Assembly (NCBI RefSeq): GCF_036689865.1
Contig: NZ_JBAHUQ010000004.1
Location: forward strand, 157,112-221,111
Length of the DNA: 64,000 bases
Direction: 5' to 3'
From: Magnetococcus sp. PR-3
Lineage (GTDB): Bacteria > Pseudomonadota > Magnetococcia > Magnetococcales > Magnetococcaceae
A program made the translations under genes and the position numbers. Shown piece after piece: positions 9,176-18,092 of this stretch. How positions within the stretch are numbered: position 1 is the first letter of the stretch; every line of letters begins with the position of its first letter. Under the pieces are notes generated by a model. The model was given only the letters and a program-made list of their open reading frames with translations, was not told the DNA's origin and searched no databases.

Positions 9176-11929
9176 TTAAGGTTTGAACTGCTGAATGATT
9201 CTAGCCAGTTCATCGGTATGGATGGGTTTGGTTAAAACGGCATCCATACCGGCTTGCTTGGCCCGTTCAAGGGTCTCTTTCACGGTATCAGCCGTTAACC
9301 CAATAATGGGGGTTTGGTGCCCTTGCTGGCGTAAGTTTTGTGTCGCGGTGATGCCATCCATCTGAGGCATGCGAAAATCCATAAGAATTAAGTCCCACGT
9401 TGCTTCATCATAAAGACGCATGACCTCATAGCCATTGGTGGCCACGGTGACCTGGTGGCCCATCTGCTCAAGAATAGAGAGGGAAACCATCTGGTTTACT
9501 TCATCATCTTCTGCAAGCAGGATAGTGATGGGGGTTGAGTGATCAGGGCCGTGTGGGGTGGGAATCTCCGCTTTATGGGGAGCATGGTAGATCTCGGTGG
9601 GTATGCTAAAGCGAAAGCAGCTGCCTTGACCTTTTTGGGTCTCAATGTCCAGCTTGCCACCCATAGCTTCAATAAGCCCTTTGCTAATGGCCAGTCCGAG
9701 ACCTGACCCGCCGTGGGCACGGCTAATGGTATTGTCCAACTGTTCAAAAGGCTGTAGTAGCCGCTCTAGTTCATGGCTCTCTATGCCTGGGCCTGTATCT
9801 GTCACTTCACAAATGAGTAACCGTTTATTGTCAGGGATCGGCTCGGCATAGAGGTTGATCGTAATTTGCCCCTCTTGGGTAAACTTAAGCGCATTGCCAA
9901 GAAAATTGATTAAGATCTGGCTGTAGCGTGTAGCATCCCCCAGTACCTGTTCGGGTATTTTGGTATCAATGGTGCCGCTCAAGGCCAGCTGCTGTTGCGT
10001 GGCAAGGGGGGTGAACATCTCCAGTAGATTATGAATAAGATTGCTGGGGGAGAACGGTGCCAATTCCAAATCCAGTTGACGGGACTCAATGCGTGAGAAG
10101 TCCAAAACATTATTAAGCAGTTTAAGTAAAATATCCGCCGAGTGTTCAACCATGCTCAGCTCTTTGGCAAAAGGCCGGCTATCCTCACTGTTTTTAATGA
10201 TGTGGAGCATGCCAATAATGCCGTTTAAAGGGGTGCGAATTTCATGGCTAATGGTGGCCAAAAACTCACTCTTGGCCGCATTGGCAAGCTCTGCCTGTGT
10301 TTTGGCATGCTGCAGCTGCTTTTCGGAATTAACCGCATCTGTAATATCAAGCAAGGTGCCAAGAATGGCTGGCTGACCGGCCTCTAGGGTGCGTACACCA
10401 AAGATGTCGAGGGTGATGGTTTCTCCATCTTTACGTAGGCCCATCATGCGATAGCGTATCCGGTCGGCCTGTCCAGAGAGCCGCTGTTGGATGTAGTGTT
10501 TGGATCTCTCTTTATCTTCAGGAGCTGTTAAATCCGTGGGGCCAAGCTTGCCAATAACTTCGTCTTGTTGATAGCCGAACAGGGTGCAGAAGTGTGGATT
10601 GGCATACTTAAAAACCCCTCCTTGAATTAAATAAACCCCAACCAAGGCCTCTTCGCTTAAGTTGCGGAACTTGGCTTCGGATTCACTTAACGAGTGGGTG
10701 CGTTCAGCCACACGGGCTTCCAGTTCTCGATTACTGGCCCGTAACGCTTGTTCGGCCTCTTGCAATAAATGCGTACGTTTGGCGACAACCCGGCGTAGTT
10801 GCCACACCCAAATCAAGATCAGCATGAACAGAATGGTTGCAGCCAGAAATAGATGCTTGGCCGTTTTAATCCAGCGGGATTGCGCTTGACTCGGGTCGTA
10901 GATAAACCCTTCTAAGTGTTTGGTGGAGGTGACCATATTCTGTTGAACAAACTGTTCAGCCATATGTTGCCAGCGGCCAGGGTTCATATGCCCCAGTTTG
11001 ACCAGTTTGGGGAGAATAAGGCTTTGAATGGCATTGGCCTCGAAACGTAAGTGCGCGGGGCTTTTTTCGCTACCATATTGCTGGATAATCAGTTCGATGA
11101 TCTCTTCAACATGCTCAAGGGCGTATGCCCACCCTTTCAGTGTAGCCTCACGGAACTTTTTGACCCGTTCTGGGTTATGAGCCAGCTCCTCTTCAGTGGT
11201 GAAAAGGATGTCGCTATAAAAATCGATACCATAAGTTCTTGGGTTGAGCGCAACGGTGGCAATCCCCTGCTGCTGCATGGAAAATAGTTCGTTGCTCAGG
11301 TAGGCATTGAAAGCGTCTGTTTTACCCAGGGCAAGATCTTGGATCTCATAACTGCTTGGCAGAATGATGACCTTTGACGTATCGACGCGTTCGGCATAGA
11401 GCATGGCCAGTAGGTCGACATCATCACTTCCCCCAACCAGCATGATTTTTTTTCCAGCCAAATCTTGTGGGGATTGAATGTTAGAGTCTTTTCTTACCAG
11501 TAAAACCGAGGGTGAATGTTGATATATGGCGGCTAAGGCGATCAGGGGTTTGCCAATTAAACGGTGGTAGAGCAGCTCGCTGTTGGCTTCGCCATATTGG
11601 GCGCGGCCCGCCAAGACCTCCTCCACCGGTGTACGCCCTGGTGCACCTTCTTTGATCCTTACATCCAAGCCAGCATCCCGGTAATAACCTTGCTGAACCG
11701 CAGCATAGTAGCCTGCAAATTGAAATTGATGCTTCCAGCGTAATTGAAACGTAATGGGGTCCAGATCAGACGGTGCGCCCATGCTTTTGGATGGCATGGC
11801 CGTCAAAAGCAGGAGTAAGCTGATAAAGGCTAAGCCCAAGGTTCGGGCAAAGCATAATCTCTCTGCACTTGGTTGAGAGATGGGAGATCTTTGAGAGGAT
11901 TGTGGTGAAGTGGACGTCATCTGACTCAA
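9176..11929 (-). CDS. Hybrid sensor histidine kinase with periplasmic NMT1/THI5-like sensor, PAS and receiver domains
   Basis: 917-residue membrane kinase. Order: signal/transmembrane segment (about 28-48); an NMT1/THI5 substrate-binding domain (about 55-330, beginning ITFQLRWKHQFQFAGYYAA) that would lie in the periplasm; a transmembrane segment (LFLAATILFMLILIWVW); a coiled coil; PAS (about 415-540, GVYLIQGGVFKYANPHFCTLFGYQ); HisKA with H562 in ISHEIRTPLNG; HATPase with the G1/G2 boxes TDTGPGI and GGSGLGLAI; and a receiver domain with D851 in LILMDFRMPQMDG. The binding domain family recognises thiamine-precursor-like or sulfonate-like ligands in ABC systems, so the kinase probably senses a small organic molecule. 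No separate response regulator gene is adjacent. Confidence 0.93.
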   Translation of the reverse strand: MSQMTSTSPQSSQRSPISQPSAERLCFARTLGLAFISLLLLLTAMPSKSMGAPSDLDPITFQLRWKHQFQFAGYYAAVQQGYYRDAGLDVRIKEGAPGRTPVEEVLAGRAQYGEANSELLYHRLIGKPLIALAAIYQHSPSVLLVRKDSNIQSPQDLAGKKIMLVGGSDDVDLLAMLYAERVDTSKVIILPSSYEIQDLALGKTDAFNAYLSNELFSMQQQGIATVALNPRTYGIDFYSDILFTTEEELAHNPERVKKFREATLKGWAYALEHVEEIIELIIQQYGSEKSPAHLRFEANAIQSLILPKLVKLGHMNPGRWQHMAEQFVQQNMVTSTKHLEGFIYDPSQAQSRWIKTAKHLFLAATILFMLILIWVWQLRRVVAKRTHLLQEAEQALRASNRELEARVAERTHSLSESEAKFRNLSEEALVGVYLIQGGVFKYANPHFCTLFGYQQDEVIGKLGPTDLTAPEDKERSKHYIQQRLSGQADRIRYRMMGLRKDGETITLDIFGVRTLEAGQPAILGTLLDITDAVNSEKQLQHAKTQAELANAAKSEFLATISHEIRTPLNGIIGMLHIIKNSEDSRPFAKELSMVEHSADILLKLLNNVLDFSRIESRQLDLELAPFSPSNLIHNLLEMFTPLATQQQLALSGTIDTKIPEQVLGDATRYSQILINFLGNALKFTQEGQITINLYAEPIPDNKRLLICEVTDTGPGIESHELERLLQPFEQLDNTISRAHGGSGLGLAISKGLIEAMGGKLDIETQKGQGSCFRFSIPTEIYHAPHKAEIPTPHGPDHSTPITILLAEDDEVNQMVSLSILEQMGHQVTVATNGYEVMRLYDEATWDLILMDFRMPQMDGITATQNLRQQGHQTPIIGLTADTVKETLERAKQAGMDAVLTKPIHTDELARIIQQFKP

Positions 11930-12210
11930 CTCTGTTTCCCATCGATTGGGATGAGAGGGGTGAAGTGTATCTAGCCCGATTAAGGGGGGGCTTTAGTCAG
12001 CCATCGTACGAGCGCTGAAAGAAAGGTTTTGTTTGATCATAAAAAATAACAGTCTATATATTCTTTGTGCGATAAGGCGGAAAAAACAGTATGGAGAACT
12101 AACCCCACGTGAGTGGCAGGATAGCTGATTTTGTTGCAGTGCAAAATATATTTTATGAATTTTTGTAGGAAAGAGTAACTCTTTAGGTATTGCTGGGGCG
12201 GCAGGCACAA

Positions 12211-12245
12211 AAAAACCGCTGAAAGCAAGCTTTCAGCGGTTTTTA
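12211..12245 (-). terminator. Intrinsic terminator downstream of tRNA-Pro
   Basis: Perfect 12-base stem ACCGCTGAAAGC / GCTTTCAGCGGT with an AA loop, flanked by A and T tracts, so it can act in both directions. It is placed just beyond the 3' end of the reverse-strand tRNA. Confidence 0.85.
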
Positions 12246-12254
12246 TGAAGAAAC

Positions 12255-12331
12255 TGGTCGGGGCGAGAAGATTCGAACTTCCGACCCCTAGCACCCCATG
12301 CTAGTGCGCTACCAGGCTGCGCCACGCCCCG
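12255..12331 (-). tRNA. tRNA-Pro (anticodon GGG)
   Basis: 77-base cloverleaf on the reverse strand: acceptor CGGGGCG pairing with CGCCCCG, D arm GCGCAGCCTGGTAGCGC, anticodon arm CTAGC-ATGGGGT-GCTAG (anticodon GGG), T loop TTCGAAT, discriminator A, and an encoded CCA end. Confidence 0.95.
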
Positions 12332-12470
12332 ATTGGTCTCTTTCCTCCCTGAGGAGGCCCCCAAATATGGCGAAATCATGACGGCTAGTCAAGCAGATTT
12401 TTTGACCTGTCTAAAAAAGGTTTTAGAAATGACTTTATCCCCATGAAAAGATATTGGAATCAATTTACTC

Positions 12471-13244
12471 TCAGGCAGCTTGGCGGGTGAAAATCCAGTC
12501 GCTGTCGGTAGACAGCCCAGCTTGGTAGGCATAACCGCCTGCTGTAAATGACTTCAAAGGTTCTGGGCTTTCCAAACGTTGGTCAATCAGGTAGCGGGCC
12601 ATCATGCCACGGGCCCGTTTGGCCATGAGACCAATGACTTTGGCTTGGCCATTTTTAATCTCTTTAAAAACAGGGGTGATGATCGGGCCGGCCAGTTGCT
12701 TGGTCTTGACCGCTTTAAAGTATTCATTGGAGGCTAAGTTGATCAATGTTCGATCTGCATGTCCCGCCGTTGCCTGATTGATGGCTTGGGTCGGGAGCTC
12801 CCCCCAAAATGCATATAGATCCTTACCCCGTTCATTTTTTAAACGGGTACCCATCTCTAACCGATAGGGTTGAATTAAATCCATAGGGCGGAGTGTGCCA
12901 TAAAGACCAGAGAGAATGCGTAAATGTTCCTGAGCAAAAGAGATATCCTGTTGGTTCATGCTCTGCGCTTGTAAACCGACATAGGTATCCCCTTGAAACA
13001 TCATGGCGGCCTGTTTGGCGTTCGCTGGGGTAAATGGTAGATTAAAGGCTTGATAGCGACCAACGTTTAGCACGGCAAGTTTGTCGCTGAGCTTCATCAG
13101 CTCAGCCAGCTCATGCTCACTGTAGGGGCTCAGTGTGTCGATTAAGGACTGAGTATGGGTCAGAGCGTCCGGCAGTGTGTAGGGTAATGAGCTCTGACAA
13201 GGGGATTCATCCAACTTTTTTGCCGGGGAAATGACAGCCAGCAT
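12471..13244 (-). CDS. yaaA: Peroxide stress protein YaaA (UPF0246 family)
   Basis: 257-residue cytoplasmic protein, full length for the family. YaaA binds DNA and limits peroxide damage by lowering free iron in E. coli. The start MLAVISPAKKLDE and the blocks LSDKLAVLNVGRYQ, FQGDTYVGLQA, LRILSGLYGTLRPMDLIQPYRLEMGT, NLASNEYFKA and KRARGMMARYLI are characteristic. The ATG at 13244 is preceded by TTAGGAGCT, a good ribosome site. Single gene with no obvious operon partners. Confidence 0.95.
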   Translation of the reverse strand: MLAVISPAKKLDESPCQSSLPYTLPDALTHTQSLIDTLSPYSEHELAELMKLSDKLAVLNVGRYQAFNLPFTPANAKQAAMMFQGDTYVGLQAQSMNQQDISFAQEHLRILSGLYGTLRPMDLIQPYRLEMGTRLKNERGKDLYAFWGELPTQAINQATAGHADRTLINLASNEYFKAVKTKQLAGPIITPVFKEIKNGQAKVIGLMAKRARGMMARYLIDQRLESPEPLKSFTAGGYAYQAGLSTDSDWIFTRQAA

Positions 13245-13413
13245 GGGGTAGCTCCTAAGGAATACGATAAAAACAGGCCAAACCCATGGGGTTTGTCGCG
13301 TTATATGTTGACCATCCAGGCGTGATGGTGTTCCATACCTCTCTCTAAAGAGATTTGTCTATTGGCTTTCACTCTATGTCAGAGTGGGGGCGTGGGTAAA
13401 GCGTGAGGCGTCG

Positions 13414-14397
13414 GTGAAAGATCAACCCAACCAAGGGCTCAGTCGGACACATCCCCTACTTAAGCATCGTGTAGGGCAGGGTGGCGTGCGCCCTGCGATG
13501 GCCCGTCGCATTCAAAAAGAGGCCCCCGCAAAAGAGAGCCGTTGGGGTGGTATGCGCCTAATGGTTGGCTCCATACTGTTTATCGTCGCCATGGCCGCCG
13601 GGTTAACCCTGCTACGCCAAGATGGTCCAAAAACCACCGAACAAGCCCAGCTACCTTCTCCTTCTCCTTCTGCTGACAATCGTCAAGGGCGTCCTCAAGC
13701 CAAAGCGGTGGTGATCCAAAAGGGTCCTGTCTCCCATTGTGGTACTCCTGAGTGGAAGTTCAAGCGTAAGACCATGATGGTTATTCCCTCTGGCGCCCAT
13801 CGGATTACGGGTGTGGAGTCCAGTCATGAGGCTGTGCGTGTTCTTAAAGCGCAAAGCTTGGATTCAGTCAATTTGGAATCTGAAGTATGGATGATGCCGC
13901 TTGAGGTGAGTATTCAACAGTTTAAGCGCTATGTTGATTATGTTCAGAAGATGAAAGATCGTGCCGCCCGTCAGTCCAAGTTAGATCAAATTGGTCTGTT
14001 GTGGAACCGTACCGATCCCAAAGCCAAAGTGGGCGGTGTGTATGCCCGGGGTGAGAACCAGCCGGTTCGAGGGGTGGCCCATGATACGGCAGCCGCTTAT
14101 GCTCAGTGGATGGCCGATCAAAGCGGTTGTCGCGTACGCTTACCAACGCGCGAAGAGTGGGCTGCGGCTGTGATGGACCGATTTAATGCCTTGGCCCAGG
14201 TGAATAATCCGGCGGAAGATGAACTGCGTTTAGAAAGTCTGTTGCGCGGCGTGCGCGAATGGTCAGGCAGCAGTTGTGCCATGGGTTATCATCTGTTGGG
14301 GCAGGATGATTGGACCGGTGTACAGCATATGGGGGGGACGGTCTGTATGCCTGCTTCTCTGTCGGTAGCTGGCTTTCGCCTCATTATTGAGCCCTGA
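13414..14397 (+). CDS. Membrane-anchored formylglycine-generating-enzyme-like (FGE-sulfatase fold) protein
   Basis: About 327 residues. A basic N-terminus is followed by one transmembrane helix (MVGSILFIVAMAAGLTLL), a proline/serine linker, then a periplasmic domain with the FGE/SUMF1 layout: MMPLEVSIQQFKRYVDYV, PVRGVAHDTAAAYAQWMADQSGCRVRLPTREEWAAA, VREWSGSSC and VAGFRLI at the end. The classic catalytic cysteine pair of true formylglycine generators is not clearly present, so a structural or binding role is likely. Start uncertain: GTG at 13414 has GAGGCG upstream; GTG at 13384 and ATG at 13498 are alternatives. It is followed in the same direction by a vWA protein and an ABC transporter pair. 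Confidence 0.65.
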   Translation: MKDQPNQGLSRTHPLLKHRVGQGGVRPAMARRIQKEAPAKESRWGGMRLMVGSILFIVAMAAGLTLLRQDGPKTTEQAQLPSPSPSADNRQGRPQAKAVVIQKGPVSHCGTPEWKFKRKTMMVIPSGAHRITGVESSHEAVRVLKAQSLDSVNLESEVWMMPLEVSIQQFKRYVDYVQKMKDRAARQSKLDQIGLLWNRTDPKAKVGGVYARGENQPVRGVAHDTAAAYAQWMADQSGCRVRLPTREEWAAAVMDRFNALAQVNNPAEDELRLESLLRGVREWSGSSCAMGYHLLGQDDWTGVQHMGGTVCMPASLSVAGFRLIIEP

Positions 14398-14619
14398 ATT
14401 GGTGCGCCTGAACAGGCCTATACAAACCATGCCCCACCTAGGGGTCATGCCCTTCGCGGTATACCTCATCTCATGATTTCCCCCTCTTTCTTCATCTAGA
14501 CGCATCCAAGGCTTTTGCCGCGCTGGCTTTTCGTATAAACTGCCTGCCTTATGTGCCCATAGGTGCATGACCAAAAAGATAATCGAACAAGTCGAATCTT
14601 TTTCGACGGAGGATGATCC

Positions 14620-17271
14620 GTGAAACGCGGTACCCTGACATACACGACGACCCATCTGCTGTTTGCTGTGCTGATGATGACACTGGGCCTGGCGCATACC
14701 GCCCAGGCTGATGTCCGCAGCTCTGGCAACTGTGCCAACTACGACTTTAGTCCCTACTACCATAAGGATAGCCTGCGTTGGGCTGGGCTGGTGCGTGGCA
14801 TACGCCATGATACGCCTATTTATGGGGCGGATACGGGCAAAAAGATCAAAGGTCGATTGGCCTTTAATCAGCAGGCCGAGGTCGTTGCCGAAGCTGATGG
14901 CCGTTTAAAGATCCGAACCTTTGCCTATGGGGAGAGACCAGAGGCATTGGGTTGGGTCAAACGCAATGATCTGCTCTGTCATAACATGCCTGTCAAAGGG
15001 GTCTCCGGTCTGGAGATGAAGTTCTTTATCCGTACCGGCACCACCGCCAGGGATGAAGAAAAAGAGCCCCCAACGGTGACGGTTTATCAGGGACCAGACC
15101 TGAAACGCTGTGTCGGTGGTAAAGGCAACTGCCGTGAGGGTGCCTCCCGTTTTCATATGTACTTTGTTTTTGACCAGCGTGATGATGCCGTGCTGCTGGG
15201 TGATCGCTTTCGTTTAGAAGATGATGACAAGCTGCTGGGTTGGGTGCGTCGTGCGGATGGCTTTATCTGGAACAATGCCTTTGGTTTAAGGCCCCGTGAA
15301 GATCTGCGTTCACCCGATGGTGTGGGTAAAGGGACGATCTGCTCTTATGAAGCCTTGTCCGATGCTGTTGCGCGTAATCCGATCAACTGCTCTCCGGTAG
15401 AAGGGGGCAATGACTGGTTTAAATCGCCTGTGCGTGTCCCGGTTTTGGACTTGGTGGATGGCAAAGGGCGGCATGTTGCGCCTGATAAAGTTTCAGCTTC
15501 GGGAGACAAGCGTCGTTTCTATAAGGTGGCTTTGGCGCGCCCCGGGTTGGTTGGTCGTCCGCTTGGTGATGGCCGGGTGGCCATTAATGCGGGTTTGGCC
15601 CAGCAGATCCTGCCTGAAATGAAATCTTTGGCCAGTAAAAAAAATGTGGATATTTTCTTCTTACTGGATGCAACAGCCAGTATGGAAGCGGTCATTGATG
15701 CGGTTAGAGGGACCCCTCAGCGGCGTGGTGTGATTCAGGAAATTATTCACCGGCTCAAGCAGGTTCCTGGTTTCCGTAGTACCCAGTTCCGCTTTGGTTT
15801 TAGGGTCTATCGAGATCCCTATGCCGATGGTGAGAAAAAGGGGTTGGGTGATGGTGTGGGTGAAGGGTATCCACTGCCTAACCAGTGCGAACTCTCCCCG
15901 GTTGAACAGAAGCAGGAATTTGTTCGCTTTCAGCGGGCCATCAGCACGGTGGGTACCACGGCTGGTGATACCGCGGATGATTATGAAGAGAACCTCTATG
16001 GTGGTCTGGCACAGGCGCTTAGTTCAGACATGAGCAGCTGTAATGATCATCTGAAAGTGATGTTTGTCATTGGCGATAATGGGTATAAAACCCGTATGGC
16101 TGTCATGGAAAATGGCCGCCTTGTCTCCAAGAATAAATACAAGAAGGTGGTCAGTCGGGATAAGCTGGTTAAGCTTATGCGGGGGAGCAGCACAAGCGGT
16201 GAAAAGGCCAACAATGTGGTGCCTTTCTTCATCCAAACCCCCCGCCGCCCAGATACGGCCAAACACCCCATCGCTTATAACCGGGCGTACCGCCGTTTTG
16301 AATCTCAATCCAAACAGATTCTGGGTGAAAGCCTGCCTATGGGGAAAAATCAGGTTAATCAGCACTTCTTCCGCATGGGGGAATCCAAGCTGGTCCAGCG
16401 TTTAACGGCGCAGGTCGCCAAACTCTCCAGCAGTGCCCTGATTGATGAGATCATTCTGGACATCCGTGGGGGGGCCGCTTTAGGTACGGTCATTGATCGC
16501 CTCAAACGGGAGCGGGTAGATATTCCTGGTGTCTACTGGCACATCCTGGAAAAAGGGGCGTGTGGTGAGCTGGGTGACCAGTGCCACAACCGTATTTTTG
16601 ATACCACGTTGATCGGCTATATCGAAGCGGATGAAAAGGTGGTTGAAGAGCTCTGGGTTACCTCAAGCTCGCTCTCATCCTGGATCCGTATTCTGGGTGG
16701 CTTTGAAGGGTACTTTGAACTTCCTGAGCCCCAGCTGCGTAAGGCACTGATCAGTGCCTTGATCTTAGGTCTGCAGCAAGAGATCCGACGCCCTCCCATT
16801 GATGTCTCTGGTGAGACCCCTGCGGAATATGCCCAACGTCGGGGTGGCTTGCCGGTACGTTGGCACTCTCCCCTGCTCAGTTATAATGTGAATGCGCTGT
16901 CAGCCGAGCATGTGATGCGGGATAAAAAAGGGACTCAGATCGTTGTAGATGCCAACGGCAAACCGATCCTGGACCGTCATAAAAAGACCATTCCTGCGGT
17001 GCCGATTTGTGAGCTGCGTCATTTGGCGTTGTGGGCCATTAAATCCAAGCAGATGCTTGAGGTTGTTGAACGAGAAACCTACCGTCCCGTGTTTGATGCA
17101 GGCCGCTATGACCACCGCCGTTGCCCCGATGCTACGGACAATGGGCGTGCGCTTATGCGCATTAGTGGTTCGGTTCGCTCTGAAGCGCTGGGTCCCAATA
17201 AAGATTATCGCTACGGCCACAGCTATGGTGGACGTCGCGGATACTGGATTCCCCAGGAATATTTACCGTAA
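14620..17271 (+). CDS. Secreted von Willebrand factor A domain protein
   Basis: 883 residues starting with GTG at 14620, behind a strong GGAGG site. A signal peptide (residues 1-30, ending AHTAQA) directs export. The N-terminal part has two SH3-like segments (GLVRGIRHDTPIYGADTGKKIKGRLAF; LGWVRRADGF). The vWA domain begins VDIFFLLDATASMEAV with a MIDAS-like D350-x-T352-x-S354, and DHLKVMFVIGDNGYKTR continues the fold. The remainder, including several cysteines, is unassigned. It is followed 15 bases later by the ABC ATPase. The protein probably acts in the periplasm as a metal-dependent adhesion or scaffold element of the same system as the flanking genes. Confidence 0.75.
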   Translation: MKRGTLTYTTTHLLFAVLMMTLGLAHTAQADVRSSGNCANYDFSPYYHKDSLRWAGLVRGIRHDTPIYGADTGKKIKGRLAFNQQAEVVAEADGRLKIRTFAYGERPEALGWVKRNDLLCHNMPVKGVSGLEMKFFIRTGTTARDEEKEPPTVTVYQGPDLKRCVGGKGNCREGASRFHMYFVFDQRDDAVLLGDRFRLEDDDKLLGWVRRADGFIWNNAFGLRPREDLRSPDGVGKGTICSYEALSDAVARNPINCSPVEGGNDWFKSPVRVPVLDLVDGKGRHVAPDKVSASGDKRRFYKVALARPGLVGRPLGDGRVAINAGLAQQILPEMKSLASKKNVDIFFLLDATASMEAVIDAVRGTPQRRGVIQEIIHRLKQVPGFRSTQFRFGFRVYRDPYADGEKKGLGDGVGEGYPLPNQCELSPVEQKQEFVRFQRAISTVGTTAGDTADDYEENLYGGLAQALSSDMSSCNDHLKVMFVIGDNGYKTRMAVMENGRLVSKNKYKKVVSRDKLVKLMRGSSTSGEKANNVVPFFIQTPRRPDTAKHPIAYNRAYRRFESQSKQILGESLPMGKNQVNQHFFRMGESKLVQRLTAQVAKLSSSALIDEIILDIRGGAALGTVIDRLKRERVDIPGVYWHILEKGACGELGDQCHNRIFDTTLIGYIEADEKVVEELWVTSSSLSSWIRILGGFEGYFELPEPQLRKALISALILGLQQEIRRPPIDVSGETPAEYAQRRGGLPVRWHSPLLSYNVNALSAEHVMRDKKGTQIVVDANGKPILDRHKKTIPAVPICELRHLALWAIKSKQMLEVVERETYRPVFDAGRYDHRRCPDATDNGRALMRISGSVRSEALGPNKDYRYGHSYGGRRGYWIPQEYLP

Positions 17272-17285
17272 GGATACCAAGATCC

Positions 17286-18092
17286 ATGGGTTGGGGTTTT
17301 CAAATTGAGAAACCAGGTTCGACCGGTTGGGGTAATACCTTTTCGTTAGAGGTCGGTGGCCTGGGGTTGGATGCCAATAACGTCAGTGGTCGTCTCCCTG
17401 TTTTGGGGCGTAGTGGCAGTGGTAAAAGTACACTGCTCTACCTTTTGACCTTCATGAAAAAACCCCGCAGTGGGGTGGTGCATTGGACGTTTCCGGATGG
17501 CCATCAAGCGGCTTGGGGAAAACGAGGTTTGGTGGGGCGTTACTCAACACTCAACTTAACCGAAATTCGGCGGCGCTATTTTGGTTTTGCTTATCAACGC
17601 TCCACACTGACCCCTTATTTAACGGTAAGGGAGAACCTGCGGACCCCTCTGCTGCTCCGTGGAGAGTGGAGTAATAAGGAGATTGAGGAGAAAGTGGCCG
17701 ATGGGATTAATAAAATCCTCATGGCTGGTCAAGCCTCAGGCCGTTCTCGCGGTGAAGACTCCTTAGATAAGTTTATGAATCGCTACCCCAATGAGCTTTC
17801 CGGTGGACAGCTGCAGCGGGTTGCGTTGATGCAGGCCATGATTCATGACCCAGTGGTACTGTTTGCGGATGAACCAACCGGTAGTCTGGATGCTGCCACC
17901 CGTAAAGAGGTTATGGGGGTGGTTGACCAGTGGTTGGGGCAGGGAGACCGGCTTCTTATTTGGGTGACCCACCATCTTTCTGATGCGATGGATCCCCGTG
18001 TTACCCACCGAATTGTGGTCTCCCACGGACGTTGCCATTTACAGCGCAACGAAGGGGCTCAACTTAATCCAGGGAAATTGTTGGATGGATAA
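17286..18092 (+). CDS. ABC transporter ATP-binding protein (MacB/LolD-like)
   Basis: 268-residue ATPase. Walker A GRSGSGKST (41-49), Q-loop region FAYQRSTLTPYLTVRENL, signature LSGGQLQRV (171 onward), Walker B VVLFADEPTGSLD and the switch histidine in WVTHH. The sequence around the Q-loop and D-loop matches the LolD/MacB subgroup that works with FtsX-like permeases, which is the next gene. The reading frames overlap by 8 bases, so the pair is translationally coupled. Substrate unknown; the MacB/Lol type often couples ATP hydrolysis to periplasmic mechanical work rather than import. Confidence 0.9.
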   Translation: MGWGFQIEKPGSTGWGNTFSLEVGGLGLDANNVSGRLPVLGRSGSGKSTLLYLLTFMKKPRSGVVHWTFPDGHQAAWGKRGLVGRYSTLNLTEIRRRYFGFAYQRSTLTPYLTVRENLRTPLLLRGEWSNKEIEEKVADGINKILMAGQASGRSRGEDSLDKFMNRYPNELSGGQLQRVALMQAMIHDPVVLFADEPTGSLDAATRKEVMGVVDQWLGQGDRLLIWVTHHLSDAMDPRVTHRIVVSHGRCHLQRNEGAQLNPGKLLDG

